Shown piece by piece: positions 1-11,240 of a stretch of DNA of 64,000 bases. Below the pieces are notes generated by a model, which ran no database searches, was not told the DNA's origin, and saw only the letters and a program-made list of their open reading frames with translations. Origin of the DNA: Castor canadensis. Taxonomy: Eukaryota; Chordata; Mammalia; Rodentia; Castoridae. A program made the position numbers and the translations under genes. Each line of letters begins with the position of its first letter. Position 1 is the stretch's first letter. The stretch is from the NCBI RefSeq assembly GCF_047511655.1, contig NC_133401.1, positions 17,730,501 through 17,794,500 of the forward strand, given 5' to 3'.

Positions 1-53
1 GCAAGCACGAACCCTGCAAACCCCAGTAAATCCAAACACCAAAAAAAAACAAA
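1..53 (+). repeat. ID-like SINE tail, cut by window start
   Basis: The last part of a tRNA-derived SINE right arm is visible: a GCAAGCACGA box, then CAAACCCCAGTA, then an A-rich tail. The rest lies off the left edge. Confidence 0.75.
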
Positions 54-887
54 GTGTAAAAGAAAAGCAGCAGGCTCTGTGGTTGGAAGTGGAGGGGCTC
101 CTCTGGCCCAGATGCCATCAGAGGCCTCAAAGCAGCGTGGTGCCGGGATCAATCAGCTCTTCTGCATGGCGGAAACCCACGTGACCACAGAAGCTCCTCC
201 TTTCGGGAAACCCCAACTGGTACCCCACCCTCCAGGTACTGCAGCCCCTGGAGATGCTCAGCGAACTGATGGTGGGCCCACTCTGTCCCCAGGGGGGTGG
301 CTGTGGACAGTGGGAGAGGCCCACAGTTCTGAACCAGTGACATCCCTTCCTTGGCCCCCAGGCCACCCCAGGCAGGCATAAGAATACCAGTTATTACTCT
401 ACAGAAGTCTGTGGCAACCAAACGTGAAGAGACCCTGAGCTCTGGATTTCAGAACTGGACCCACCCATCAGTCCCACACCATTAGGAAGGGGTTGCAGGT
501 GGGGGCGGGGGTAGGGAGATCACAGACAGACAGGAACACTGAGAAAATTAGCCAGAGCGCGATTGCTGAGGCCCCTCCTTAGGACCCACTCAATACAGCC
601 TCTCCCCTACTTGCTTTGCCTCCAGGTACCTTCTTCCTTCCTTACTGTGCCTACTCCCCAGGTCACTCCACTGCCCTGTACTTTAAGTCAAAGTGCTCTC
701 CAAACCTAACAGACAAGCCAGCAAGTTACTGCACTCATCTAAATATCTATGGGTGTGGTGGGGAGGGGGCAGGTTAAGGAGGGGGCTAATGGAAGAGGGG
801 TCCAGTGTTCAAGCCAAACCCACAGACACAGTTCTCACAAGTACAGGAGTTGGTAAAGGAAAAAAAAAAGAAAAAAATTAAAACCAC
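54..887. other. Non-coding, ZC3H4 intron 1
   Basis: Mostly unique sequence. Open frames here are short, overlap on both strands and lack splice or homology support. A G-rich stretch lies near 498-515. Intron assignment is inferred from ZC3H4 exon 1 lying to the right on the minus strand. Confidence 0.6.
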
Positions 888-1285
888 CAAGCTTGGCATG
901 TGGCACACACCTAGCTACTGAGGAGACAGAGGCTGGAAGATCTCAAGTTTGAGGCCACTCCAGGCAAAAAGATCGCAAGACACTGTCTCATAAAAACAAG
1001 AAAAGGTCTGGAGGCATAGCAGTGTTAGAGAACTTGCATAGCATACAGAAGGCCCTGGGCTCAATCCCTAATACCACAAAAGAAAACAAAGGCCAGATAT
1101 GGTGGTACACTTCTATAATCCCAGCACTTGAGAGGCTGCAGGAAGATCTTGAGTTTGAGGTTAGCATTAGCTATACAGTGAGACCCTGTCTCCAAAAACA
1201 AAATAAAAATAAAGGTCTGGGAATGTAGCTCAGTGGTTGAGCACTTGCACAAGGCCCTAGGTTCTATCCCCAGCATGGGCAGAGG
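888..1285 (+). repeat. Two tandem B1-ID composite SINEs
   Basis: Copy one (888-1088) has a diverged B1-like left part, then an ID part ending in AATACCACAAAA. Copy two (1089-1285) repeats the order with CTATAATCCCAGCACTTG, then GTAGCTCAGTGGTTGAGCA. Both are well decayed, so they look older than most copies in the window. Confidence 0.8.
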
Positions 1286-4200
1286 GGCGGTGAAGGAGAG
1301 GAGACACTACCAGCCCATGACACAAAAACAGAAAATAATGATAAGGAGTGGGCCCAAAACCCAACAGGCTAACCGAAAGAGAACCAACCTAAGCAGACAG
1401 AGGCCGTAGGTTGGAAATCCCGAATATTCCAAGGGGTTTTGTGGGAATAACAAATCATATTTCCTGAGGACCCTCCACAGCCCTTTCACAGCCTCAAGAG
1501 GGGTTCCTCTATTAATCTCATGCCCAATTCAAAGGGGAATGCCTTCAAAACCAAGAGCCTCAGCCCCACAGGCACCAGAGGCAGAGGTCGAGGGCAGCTC
1601 TCAAACAGACTGTAGAACACAGAGCTCCTTCAGCTGCCCGGAGGACAACATGGAGAGGTGCTAATTTGCACCTCGTGTTTCCTCCTAAGCCACCAGCTTG
1701 TCCCAGCGGAGGCCTGTATGCAGACTCTGACCTGGGCGGGGAACAGGGTAGCATTCCTAACAAGGGAGGCACCTTGCGGCCTCCAACTCCAGCCAGCAGC
1801 CCAGATAGCCTCACCCACCAAACTGGGGAGACTGGTTCAATCCTGAGGGAGAAGCTGTTATTCAGCCACATGGCAAACTTCCTCCTGTGTATTCACTGGG
1901 AGGCGGGGACTAGAGCAAACTGGGCTGTGTATGCCCAAAGGGAATAGTAGGCAGCCCAGGGCCACACCTAGGAGAAACACAGGGCCAGGCAGGCAGGGCC
2001 TAGAAGGCATGGAGAGCCATGCAGGCTGGAAGTCCATGAAGAAAAGCTGAAGAGAGCTCACTCACCAAAACCAGTGCAGAAAGGGAAAAGCTAAGAGGAA
2101 TAGAAAATATTCACAAATACGGTTGAGCACCTACTCACTGCCAGGCACCTAGCTACCTCCTTTCCTGCATTTTTCTCATAGGAAAGAGACACAAATGACA
2201 CGCACACAAAAAAACACCTCAGTCTAGAAGTCAGAGGCAGTCTCCATGACATAGGGCCAGTTATATGGAGCCAGAGCTGGAGGGTGGCCTCAAACAGCCC
2301 CTCCCCTAGGCCCAACACCAAGTCAGAGTAGGAGGAAGTCATGTCCAGGGTCAACTGAGCCCTGCCCTACATCTAACACTGGAGGATGAAGAGGGAAGAA
2401 CAACGATAAAAGACTATCCAAGGAACTTCACCGCCTTAACCACCATCCAGAATGATTCTATAAGTCTTTTCATTCCAAGGCTTCCCTACCAAAGTGGGAA
2501 GCGCAGCATTCAGATCCATCCTACAAACATTGGTTCTCCACGCCCTGTACACTAACAGCCCCAGGCATGTCAGGGCTCGGTGAGAACCAACTGGACAACT
2601 TTCTATAAAACAGGCCGCAAATCCTCCAACTCTGTTGCCCTAGAATTCGGAGAAGCTGAATAACAGCAATTCATAAAAGTTGGTGGTGATTGGTGGAGAG
2701 GCACTGGGACACTGACATTGACTGTATGACTGTGTGTGCCAGGGCCATCTGGCCATCACACCTTCTGCAGAGATTCCCTGCCCTCCTGGCTGTGTGGCCT
2801 TCCTGTGGGATATTAAGGCTGACTACTTCCTTCAGACTGCTCTGCAAGAAGAAAAAAAGAGGGAAGGAGGGAGGGAAGCAGAGAGGGAGGGAGGCAGGGA
2901 GGAAAGGAGGAAGGAAGGAAGGAAGGAATCCTATGGGAGAGAGGGAGAATCCTGAGGGCCATCCACACGACTGCACAAAGGCGTGTTCCACAAACAGCAG
3001 CCAGCTTTAAGCAGCGCCACTTAACAGGCAAAATCCCTGTCAGAGTGGGATTAAATACCGAGGGAGGATGCTTAATAGACTGTGACATAATCCCCCAAGA
3101 AAAGTGGGCGAAACCCCACTGCGCTAATCATTGCAATCTAGACCTGCCAAGCCCTCTGGAGACAAGTGTGCAGGAGAAAAGCCTACAGGGCCGGCCTACA
3201 CGGAGACTGCTTTATTCCCAGGGATGGACTGGCCTGGTCCCATCCTGGCTGCAGCGGGGCTGGCTGCAAAGCCACTAGGGACAAGAAACTAGCCGCCCTG
3301 GGAGGTGACTGGAGCTGGTCCTCAGGAGGAAGTGGGACAGAGGCCAACGCCTAGCCCCCAGGCCACTCAACCCGGAACCTCTCAGACAAAGCTTCTAGGC
3401 ATCCAACTTTCCATTATCAGAGCTGGCTGTGCTGCATCCCCTGGGTCAAAAAATAGACCTGGACGCCCGGTGTAAGCAATGTCTCCTAGGCCAACTCCAC
3501 AGGCCCAGAAGCATGGGCGGCTCACTGTGTACCATGGGCTTGGCAAAGCAATACTTGGGTAAGAAGACTGCATACTCCAAAGCAGGTTTGGAGGGCCAAG
3601 GAATCCACCAGCACTGCCTCTTTCCTAGCATGTGCTCCTGCTATGTACCTTGAGCCTTGAGTCGCTCATCTGTAGAGTGGGATAGGGTGGGAGAACGAAA
3701 TAAGATAATCTGGACGCAAAGCAAGCAGCAAGATGAACAGGACTCCTGCCTGATTTCAAGAGGGCAGCCCTGGCATGCTGCCATGATGACCGGGACAGGC
3801 ACTCTGGGGGGGGCAACTGTTGGGGACACTGCTGGCTGCTAGCCCACTTGCTCTGCTTCACTTGGTCCCACCATCCATGACTGTACTCTCCCAAACAACC
3901 ATGCTGACCAAACTGCCAAAGACCGCTCTCTCCTCCCTCGACTACAGTGGCTGACCAGGAGGACAAGGCCCATGAGGAAGGGAAAGAGGCCCATGAGAAT
4001 AATACTCGCAGCAGGGAGACTCTCAAGACAGAGGGCTGGATGAAGCTGAAAGGGGATAAGGGCTTGTGCCTCCACCTGGTTTACAAGGGAGAAAAAAACA
4101 AAGAGGCAAAACACAAAAAGATGGAGATTCGTGGGAACAGTAGCTGTTACCTGATGATCATGAGGCAGCTACGTTAATGTTTAGGTCAGGGTTATGATCA

Positions 4201-5198
4201 CTAACTGCCCAGACTCTGAACAAATGGCTGGGACAGGCTCTGAATGATCCATTAACTAGGGACAAAATGACAAAAATTACAAGGAGGCTGTGCTTTCTCA
4301 AATGTTTAACAACCAGCCTAAGTGCAGAGATCCAGGATCCCAATCCACCCTGCAGGACGTCGTTCACTTAGAAGCGAAGGCACAGGCCTTTCCTTTAGAA
4401 CACTGGCTCATGCTCACACCTAAGAAAGGTCCCCATGACTTTCCTTCATTTAGGAAGTGGTGAGCAGACACGGGGAAACCTCACTGAGGGCTTTTCAGAG
4501 CCAGGAAGTTCTTGAAATAAACCTCTGGGTCTTGCACGTGTTTTTCAATGTCCTTACTACCAAGTTCATCAACCAGAAATCAAGAGCAAATGGGCTCTGT
4601 CTCCCCACCCCCAGCATTTTCAGGTATGGTCATAACCCGCTCTGTGATGTCATATTATTTCCATGGCAACATATCAACATTGCTACAACCAGTCCATTGG
4701 CACATACCAAACCAACCACAGAAGAGAAACCAGTCAGCCACACCCTGCACCCCTCACTTCAGCAGGAGCAAGATGGCCACCTAAGGCGGGCACTGCAATC
4801 TGAGTCATCGGAGCCACCTATAGCAGGTGCCATGTGAGAGAATTGGAGCAATCTGAACCCAGACTGGGTATCTGAGTAACAGACACCCAGTATCTGCTTA
4901 ATGCTCATTCTACTGGGAATGATGGTGGATTTCTAATCAGAGAAAAAAAACAGCTCTTAAAAAAAAAATCCTTAAGTTAGAGAGACATTGAAGAGTTTAG
5001 GGGTGAAGTGAGATGAGATCTGGGACCTGCTTTACAACAAGGAGAGACGGGCGTACAGAGTGGAACCAAAACTGGCAAAGAGCAGGTTAACTGTAGAAGT
5101 GTGGGCAGACTCCATTCTAGTGGTTTATTATACTATTTTCTCTTCTCTTGTGTGGTAAAAAATTTCTGCAATAGGTTTTTAAAAACTCAGAGTGGAAG
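1286..5198. other. SINE-poor unique stretch, ZC3H4 intron 1
   Basis: Almost 4 kb without a clear SINE. It contains a purine microsatellite (2846-2928) and possible MIR relics near 2118-2190 and 3655-3700 (CTCATCTGTAGAGTGGGATA). Several 60-130 codon open frames occur on both strands, but none is a recognisable protein and all are consistent with chance. Confidence 0.55.
2846..2928 (+). repeat. (GGGA/GGAA)n purine microsatellite
   Basis: An unbroken purine tract, first mixed GGGA/GAGG and then a clean GGAA run at the right end. It creates an artificial Ser/Pro/Leu-rich open frame on the opposite strand. Confidence 0.95.
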
Positions 5199-5318
5199 GT
5201 TAGCACTAGTGGCTCACACTTGTAATTCTGTAAAAGAATAATTTAAGGCTGGCTGGCTGGCAGAGTGGCATGAAGCCCTGAGTTCAAACCCCAGTGCTGC
5301 CAAAAAAAAAAAAAAAGA
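5199..5318 (+). repeat. Internally shortened B1-ID SINE
   Basis: It starts like the B1 part (GTGGCTCACACTTGTAATTCTG), then jumps directly to the ID part (GGCAGAGTGGCATGAAGCCC) and a 15-A tail, so most of the left unit is deleted. Confidence 0.8.
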
Positions 5319-5388
5319 CACGGGACCAATATAGACCTATCTTCCAATACTGAACAAAAGGTAGCATTCAAATATCTGACCAAGGGGC

Positions 5389-5685
5389 CAGGCATGATAG
5401 TGTACTTCTGTGAACTTGGAAGGAGGAGACAGATCAAAATTTGGGCCAGCCCAGGCAAAAGTTAGCGAGACCATATCTCAAAAACAATCTGGGCATGATG
5501 GTGCACACCAGTAGTGTGTCAGGAGGCAAGAGGTAGGAAAATGTTGGTCTAAGGCCCAAAGCAGGACCCCCTACTAGAAAACCAAACTAAAGAGAACAAG
5601 GGCTAAGAGTGTGGCTCAGGTGGTAGAGAGCACTTGCTTAGCAAGGCTGAGTTCAATTCTGGAACCACAAAAATAAAATAAATTT
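5389..5685 (+). repeat. Three-unit SINE (B1-B1-ID)
   Basis: Two B1-like units follow each other (5389-5480 and 5487-5595, the second opening with CTGGGCATGATGGTGCACAC). An ID unit then follows (GTGGCTCAGGTGGTAGAGA) with an A/T-rich tail. Confidence 0.75.
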
Positions 5686-5800
5686 TTAAAAATCTAACAA
5701 AGGACATTTACATAGTTTAGGGAGTAACAGGTGTACAATAAGATCTAAAGAACCCTCGTGAAAATCCAAACAGGACTAAACTCAAAGTAATACCATACAA

Positions 5801-5995
5801 AGAATGGCTCAATTGGTAGAGTACCTGCCTAGCAAGCACAAAGTCCTGATTTCAAACCCCAGTATCATGGGGAAAAAAAAAGGCAAATTAAGCTAGGTCT
5901 GTAATTCCAGCACTCAGGAAGCTGAGGCAGGAGAATCAAAGCTAGTTTGGGCTATATAGCAAGACCCTGCTGCCTCTCTCCCCCCTCAAAAAAAA
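5801..5995 (+). repeat. ID element followed by B1 monomer
   Basis: 5801-5881 is an ID unit with CCTGCCTAGCAAGCACAAAG and a 9-A tail. 5890-5995 is a plain B1 monomer with GTAATTCCAGCACTCAGGAA and an A-rich end. Confidence 0.8.
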
Positions 5996-6036
5996 TTAAA
6001 CCAAGCAAGCAATGCAAATCAAAAAGAGGGAAATTC

Positions 6037-6258
6037 ACTAGGCTCCAGTGGCTCACATCTATAATCCTAGTTATTCGGGAAGCAGAGATCAGAAGGATCA
6101 CAGTTTGAAGCTGGTCCTGGGCAAACAGTTACCAAAACCCATCTCAAAAACACCCAACACAAAAAAAGGGCTGGTGGTGTGGCTCAAGCAATAGAGTGCC
6201 TGCCTAGCAAGCATGAGGCCCTGAATTCGAATCCCAGTGCTTCCAAAAAAAAAGGAGG
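6037..6258 (+). repeat. B1-ID composite SINE
   Basis: Full-length composite: CCAGTGGCTCACATCTATAA left box, ACCCATCTCAAAAACACC linker, GGCTCAAGCAATAGAGTGCC A-box-like ID start, and a CCAAAAAAAAAGG tail. Confidence 0.9.
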
Positions 6259-7029
6259 GAAATTCCAAAGTCCTCTAAGAAAATGGAACACTTTCACCCC
6301 CCCAAAAGTGTGCAACACCCACAGGAGTTCATTCAAGCACAAAACTCAAGCCAATTTTCAAAAAGGGTGATCAGAAAAAACCCAGCCTGCTAGAGGAACC
6401 TCAGCAACCCAACACTGGTACCCCCCACTCCCACAGCTCTGGAAGCAGCTCAGGTTCAAGAGGAGGGGCAGCACTCAGATCCAAGTCCTCCTGGCAGATC
6501 AAGCCCTGGAATCTGCTGCTCAGTACCAAGCCATTTCTAACCACCATCTCACGCCAAGCGAGCTTCGGATGGCTCAAAGCGGCTGGGCCTCAGCCAAGGC
6601 CACCCGATTTCTATTACTCCACAGAGGAAAGTCTAACTATTTAAGTTGTGAACAAAGACTTCACCTTGCTTGTAATTTTTTAGGGAAGTCAATTTGGCTC
6701 TATTTGACATACATTTAACCAAGACAGAGTGTTAACTATTTTCCTCTAAAAAGAGACCTGGGTCTAGGACTCTTGAGATTTCTTCTTCAAACACCACTAA
6801 AGAATTTCTCATGAAAGCTGCAATTATCTGCATATAACTATTTGTTAATAGTCACCTGTGGGCTGCTTGGCTCACAGGTACCACGAGCTTCCCAGGGCCC
6901 AGCACAGGACCAGGTGAGGCTGGGAGCGTTCTCAGGACACACTCAACATGAATGCAGCCTCAGTCTCAGTTACACGCACGCTTTGTCAGCATCCTCAACA
7001 CAGAAGATGGGCAATCTCCCAGCAATTTG
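6259..7029. other. Unique intronic sequence
   Basis: No repeat or gene recognised in this stretch of ZC3H4 intron 1. Confidence 0.5.
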
Positions 7030-7525
7030 AACCACTTAAAACTCTGCTGAGCAACACCACTCCTAAGCATATACCTGAAGGAATATGAGTCAGGATACAA
7101 CAAAAGCCTCTGCACACCCATGTTCACTGCAGCGCTAGTCACAATAGCCAAGCTATGGAAACAGCCAAGATGCCCCACTACTGACGAATGGATTAAGAAA
7201 ATGTGTTTATACACAATGGAATTTTACTCAGCCATTAACAAGGGAAAAAATAAATAAGACAAAACAAGAAAAGACATCAAAAAATGAAATAGTCATTTGC
7301 AGGTAAACTGAGGACTATAATCTAAAGTGAAGTTAGCAAGAAAGCTAAAGGTCAACTGTCTTTTCTCACATACAGAAAAGAGACACAAAACAGATACAAG
7401 CACTATACATGCACATATAAGAACATATAGAACATGCTTCCAAAAGTGGGACTGTTGGCCTAATGGAGTGGCTCAAGCAGCAAAAGTGGGACAGTTAGAG
7501 GACACTAAGGGGGGAAAGAAGGAAA
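7030..7525 (+). mobile_element. L1 3' end (ORF2 end plus 3' UTR) fragment
   Basis: The text around 7060-7220 matches the familiar end of L1 ORF2: CACAATAGCCAAGCTATGGA, then GAATGGATTAAGAAAATGTG, then ATACACAATGGAATTTTACT, then CAGCCAT. A rodent-type L1 3' UTR with an A-rich end follows. It is 5'-truncated and non-functional. It is on the plus strand, so antisense to ZC3H4. Confidence 0.8.
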
Positions 7526-7530
7526 AAAAT

Positions 7531-7710
7531 GGGACCAGGCACTGGTGGCTCATGTCTGTAATCCTAGCTATGCAGGAGGCAGGGATCAGGAGGATCTCAG
7601 TTCAAAGCCAGCCCAGACAAATAGTTTCAGAGACCCTATCTCAAAAATACTCATCTCAAAAAAAGGCTGGTGGAGTGGGTCAAAGTGTAGGCCCTGAGTT
7701 CAAACCCATT
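7531..7710 (+). repeat. B1-ID composite SINE
   Basis: Starts CCAGGCACTGGTGGCTCATG and ends at GAGTTCAAACCC. The A tail is missing, so the 3' end is truncated or rearranged. Confidence 0.85.
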
Positions 7711-8087
7711 TGAACCCAGTGTCCTATGGGTTGGGAATTGTCACAATAGGATTTGTTGTCGTTGAATCAGTAAGTGAATACATGCAAGGCACCCTAGGGG
7801 TGTAAAGGCTAGTAGAAGTCTCCTTAGATGTCATGTGTAAATAAATGCTCTCATGGACTGAGACTGTAGTCTAGTACAGCCTTTTGGGGAAAGAGAGTAA
7901 GGAAGGTTGATGAGGTGTTACTTTGAATAGTGTTCTAACCACCAGAAAAGGGGAGGAGTGCTTACATTTTTGCATTGCAGAGATATTGAGAGACTTATAA
8001 AAGTAAAGGTTCTTTGAGATCTAGCATAAAGATGAAGAGCTAATGATCTGAAAGAGTAGGGAGCTGACTTTCAGGATTCTCACCTTG
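7711..8087. other. Unique intronic sequence
   Basis: AT-moderate sequence with no recognised gene or repeat. It could be old L1 3' UTR between two identifiable pieces, but I cannot show that. Confidence 0.4.
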
Positions 8088-8165
8088 TTTTTTTCAGGGG
8101 GATGGTACTGGGATTTGAACTCAGGGCCTCATGCTTACTAAGCAGGCGCTCTACCACTGGCAGGT
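8088..8165 (-). repeat. ID-like SINE unit
   Basis: Reverse-oriented ID arm: T run, GGTACTGGGATTTGAACTCA, then GCGCTCTACCACTGGCAGG. No B1 part is attached. Confidence 0.8.
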
Positions 8166-8244
8166 TTCTCACTTTATTTTCATCATGTCACTGGACATCT
8201 CCAGGCCTCACTGTCTTTAGCTTTAACATTAGAGGCACTAGTGA

Positions 8245-8464
8245 GCTAGGCACTGGTAGCTCACGCCTGTAATCCTAGCTACTTGAGAGGCTGAGATTGG
8301 GAGAATTCAAGGTTCAAAGCCAACCAGGGATAACAGTTCGTAAGACCCATCTCCAAAACAATCAGAATAAAATGGAATGGAGGTGTGGCTCAAGTAGAAT
8401 GCCTGCTTTGCAAGTATAAAGCCCAGAATTCAAACCCCAGTACTGAAAAAAAAAAAAAAAAATA
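8245..8464 (+). repeat. B1-ID composite SINE
   Basis: GCTAGGCACTGGTAGCTCAC start, intact left unit, ID arm, CAAACCCCAGTACTG and a 17-A tail. Confidence 0.9.
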
Positions 8465-8735
8465 GACAAAGAAGGTAAAAAAGGTACTTTCCAGGGGTGG
8501 GTAACCAGTGGCAAAGGGGAGGGCATAAAGAAAGGGGGAAGGAGGACAAATAGGATGGAAATCTTATATTCATGTATGAAAACAGAACAATGAAACCTCT
8601 TGAAATTGTTCTAAGAAGGGGGATGGGGGATAAAGGAGAAAGTCAGGGGGTAAATCTAAGATATATCGTAAACATTTATGTAAACATCACAATGTCCTCT
8701 CTGTACAATAATAAGCTAATTTAAATAAAAAAGCA
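8465..8735 (+). mobile_element. Probable L1 3' UTR fragment
   Basis: A/G-rich sequence ending in TACAATAATAAGCTAATTTA plus AAATAAAAAAG, which resembles a LINE-1 3' UTR and polyadenylation end. No reading frame. Family not certain. Confidence 0.45.
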
Positions 8736-9127
8736 AAACTCTGCCGGGGCCACAAACTCATTCTATTTATCAAGGGTTTCCTGACAGGTCAAAGGACATA
8801 CAGACCACACAACAGATGAATGTGTCCATATCAGGGAGGCAGTTGCCATGTCACCATCAGTGTGGGTTCCTGCCCCATGAAGTAGCAGGCCTGCCTGGAA
8901 TCCCCAGGAAACCTAAGCCATGGTGTCTGTTAGGAAAATAAGGGTATAATCCCAGCCACCTGCAGGAGACATTTAGCCAAGTGACACCAGCATCTGGGCC
9001 CAGCTCCCTTGGGTCGGGTCATAGCAAAGATGTGTTAGCTGGGATCCACTTCCACACCAGGCCTCCAGAAGGCTCCAGTTACTGTTGAATAAAAATCCCA
9101 TCCATTTCAGAGCTCAAAAGCCTAGGC

Positions 9128-9232
9128 CTGTGCTGGAGGCATGGCTAGAACGGTAGAGCACCTGCCTAGCAAGCACAAAGCCCTGAGTTCAAATTCCAGT
9201 ACCACCACCCCAAAAAAAATAAAAGAAAAAAG
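9128..9232 (+). repeat. ID-like SINE
   Basis: ID arm with TAGAGCACCTGCCTAGCAAG, CAAATTCCAGTACCACC and an interrupted A tail. It gives rise to a spurious open frame starting MARTVEHLPSKHKAL. Confidence 0.85.
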
Positions 9233-9642
9233 CCTGGGCCTGAGTTTCTACTTTCCCTGGAAGGAGAGGAACACAGGGATGACAAAGCCACTGCCAACCA
9301 GGGACAGGGATCACTGTAACCCACGTTCTCCAGGGCCAACTCTAAAGCACACCTGTATCTCCCCCCAATCCCACTCCAACCCCCAAGAATGACAACTGTA
9401 CTATGAAGGCACTCCATGATAACAGAGGCCAGCAAACTTTCTTCAAGGGTCAAAGACCAAATACTTTCACCATCACAGGCCACACGGTCTCTGTCCCAAC
9501 TGCTCCACTCTGCCATCTGAAGATGGAATGGAATGGGTGTGGCTGGGTGGTAAGAAACTTTACCTACAAAAACAGGCCTAGTGGAACTGGCCAAGAGTCA
9601 CAACGTGCTGACTCCTATCCTAGATGCAATCATTTTCAAACT

Positions 9643-9836
9643 TTTTTTGTGTGTGTGGTACTGGGCTTTGAACTCAGGGCCTACACCTTGCACTACTCCA
9701 CCAGCCCTTTTTTGTGAAGCGTTTTTTAAAGATACGATCTCTCAAACTATTTCCCCGGGCTGGCTTCAAACTGTGATCCTCCTGATCTCTACCTCCTGAG
9801 TAGCTAAGATTACAGGTGTGAGCCACTGGCGCCTGG
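9643..9836 (-). repeat. B1-ID composite SINE
   Basis: Reverse-oriented full copy: short TG repeat plus GGTACTGGGCTTTGAACTCA on the left, AGATTACAGGTGTGAGCCAC on the right. Confidence 0.92.
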
Positions 9837-9896
9837 TTGCTTTGACCTTAACCCAAACCTACTTCATACAGAGAAAAGTTTCAAGAAGCCACACTG

Positions 9897-10015
9897 GTGC
9901 TCACTTCGGCAGCACATATACAAAAAAAAAAAAGAAAAAAACTGGAACGATACAGAGGAGATTAGCATGGCCCCTGCGCAAGAATGACACGCAAATTCGT
10001 GAAGCGTTCCATGTT
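9897..10015 (+). pseudogene. RNU6 pseudogene: U6 snRNA retro-pseudogene
   Basis: Nearly the whole U6 spliceosomal RNA is readable: 5' stem GTGCTCACTTCGGCAGCACA, the GATACAGAGGAGATTAGCAT core (canonical ACAGAGA changed to ACAGAGG), and GACACGCAAATTCGTGAAGC at the 3' end. An A-rich block of about 19 bases replaces the short linker after CATATAC. The pol III T-run terminator is absent; an A run follows. No proximal sequence element or TATA is evident upstream. These features indicate a retrotransposed, non-functional copy. Confidence 0.93.
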
Positions 10016-10079
10016 AAAAAAAAGCCTCATTGAACCACATCTTGCTTTTTTCTATCTTCTACTTTGCTTTCTAAATCCA

Positions 10080-10265
10080 AGGACTTCCTATCCCACTAAC
10101 AACCGTACCTTGCAGTGTGCAAAGCACTGCATCAGATCTAGGACAGCACTGTGGGACAGTGGAGGAGCTGGTACAGGCTGCCCCCAGCACACCAGCTCTG
10201 TGACCCTGGATAAGTGACTTCACTTTCTGTTTATCAGCAAAGGCTGAGGTTCAGTGAGCAAGTGT
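10080..10265 (+). repeat. Possible MIR relic
   Basis: Words typical of MIR elements occur in order: GCAAAGCACTGCATC, then CTCTGTGACCCTGGATAAGT plus GACTTCACTTTCTG. Strongly diverged. Confidence 0.45.
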
Positions 10266-10645
10266 GATAAACTTATTGGGAGGACACTGGTGGATAATCT
10301 TTGACCTTCCCACTGAAGATGCACAAGTGAGGTGGCACTGCCCCCCCTTTGGGAAGACAATGGAGAGTAACTTAGAAGCTAGCTGAGTAATAATGCAGGA
10401 GTCATATCAGGTTTGTCAACTGGCCACTACCCTCCACCCATTACTCCACCAGCACAGGGTCAATGCAGAGGAGAAAAAAACAGGCTATTGTTTTTTTCCC
10501 TGCCTTCTGGCTATTGAGTACACGCCTCTTATTAGGGGACACAGGACAAACACAAGTGGGACAAAGGAGCAGGTGCTCCACGAGTTGCTGAACCAGAGTC
10601 TCTGACCAGGTCACTGAGCCTAAACACAGTGAATATATATATATA

Positions 10646-10847
10646 TTTTTTCCCAGTGCTGGAGCTTTAACTCAGGGCCTATATCGTGAGCCACTCCACC
10701 AGCACCCCCCCTCGACCTGCCTTTATGTTGGGTAGTTTCCAGAAAGGGTCTCATGAAGTATTTGTCTGGGCTTGTTTGGAACTGTGATCCTCCTGATCTC
10801 TGCCTCCTGAGGCTAGGATTATTGGCGTGAGCCACTGGTGCCCGGTC
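10646..10847 (-). repeat. B1-ID composite SINE with (TA)n at its tail side
   Basis: Reverse copy: AACTCAGGGCCTATATCGTG, then GTGATCCTCCTGATCTCTGC, ending GTGAGCCACTGGTGCCCGG. A short TA run (10633-10645) sits where the A tail would have been. Confidence 0.9.
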
Positions 10848-10940
10848 ACAGTGAATTTTTCAGAGGCAGATCAGACAGAGAAGGAAACCTGAGGCCTGGT
10901 AAAGGGGGTAACAACCTTAAACCAACTCTAGTGAAGTCTT

Positions 10941-11030
10941 CTTTTTTTTTTTTTGGCAGTTCTGGGTTTGAACTCAGGATTTCACGCTTGCTGGGCAGGC
11001 GTTCTACTGCTTGGGCCTTACCTAAGCCCA
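10941..11030 (-). repeat. ID-like SINE
   Basis: T run, GGCAGTTCTGGGTTTGAACT and GCGTTCTACTGCTTGGGCC mark a reverse ID arm without the B1 part. Confidence 0.82.
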
Positions 11031-11090
11031 ACACTAGAGTTCTTGGGAGGGTCCTTGCACCCTGCAAAACATTTCTGCTCCAAGAAAAGC

Positions 11091-11240
11091 ACAGGCATGA
11101 TGGTGCACGCCTGTAATACCAGCACTTGGGAGGTGGAAGCAGGAGGACTGAGTGTTCAAGGCCAGCCTGAGCTACAACAGTGAGTTCAAGGACAGTTTAG
11201 ACTACACAGCAAGACACTGTCTCAAAAAAAAAAAAAAAAA
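11091..11240 (+). repeat. B1 element with partly duplicated right part
   Basis: TGGTGCACGCCTGTAATACC and GGCCAGCCTGAGCTACA are B1 words. GAGTTCAAGGACAGTTTAGA then repeats the second half before AGACACTGTCTC and a long A tail. No ID arm. Confidence 0.85.

Noticed and set aside
9128..9232. ID elements as tRNA genes
   Set aside because: They have tRNA-like boxes but no cloverleaf with acceptor stem, carry A tails, and occur in many copies.
9141..9392. Small proteins beginning MAQ/MART...EHLPSKHKAL and similar at many places
   Set aside because: They are translations of ID and B1-ID SINE sequence repeated across the window.
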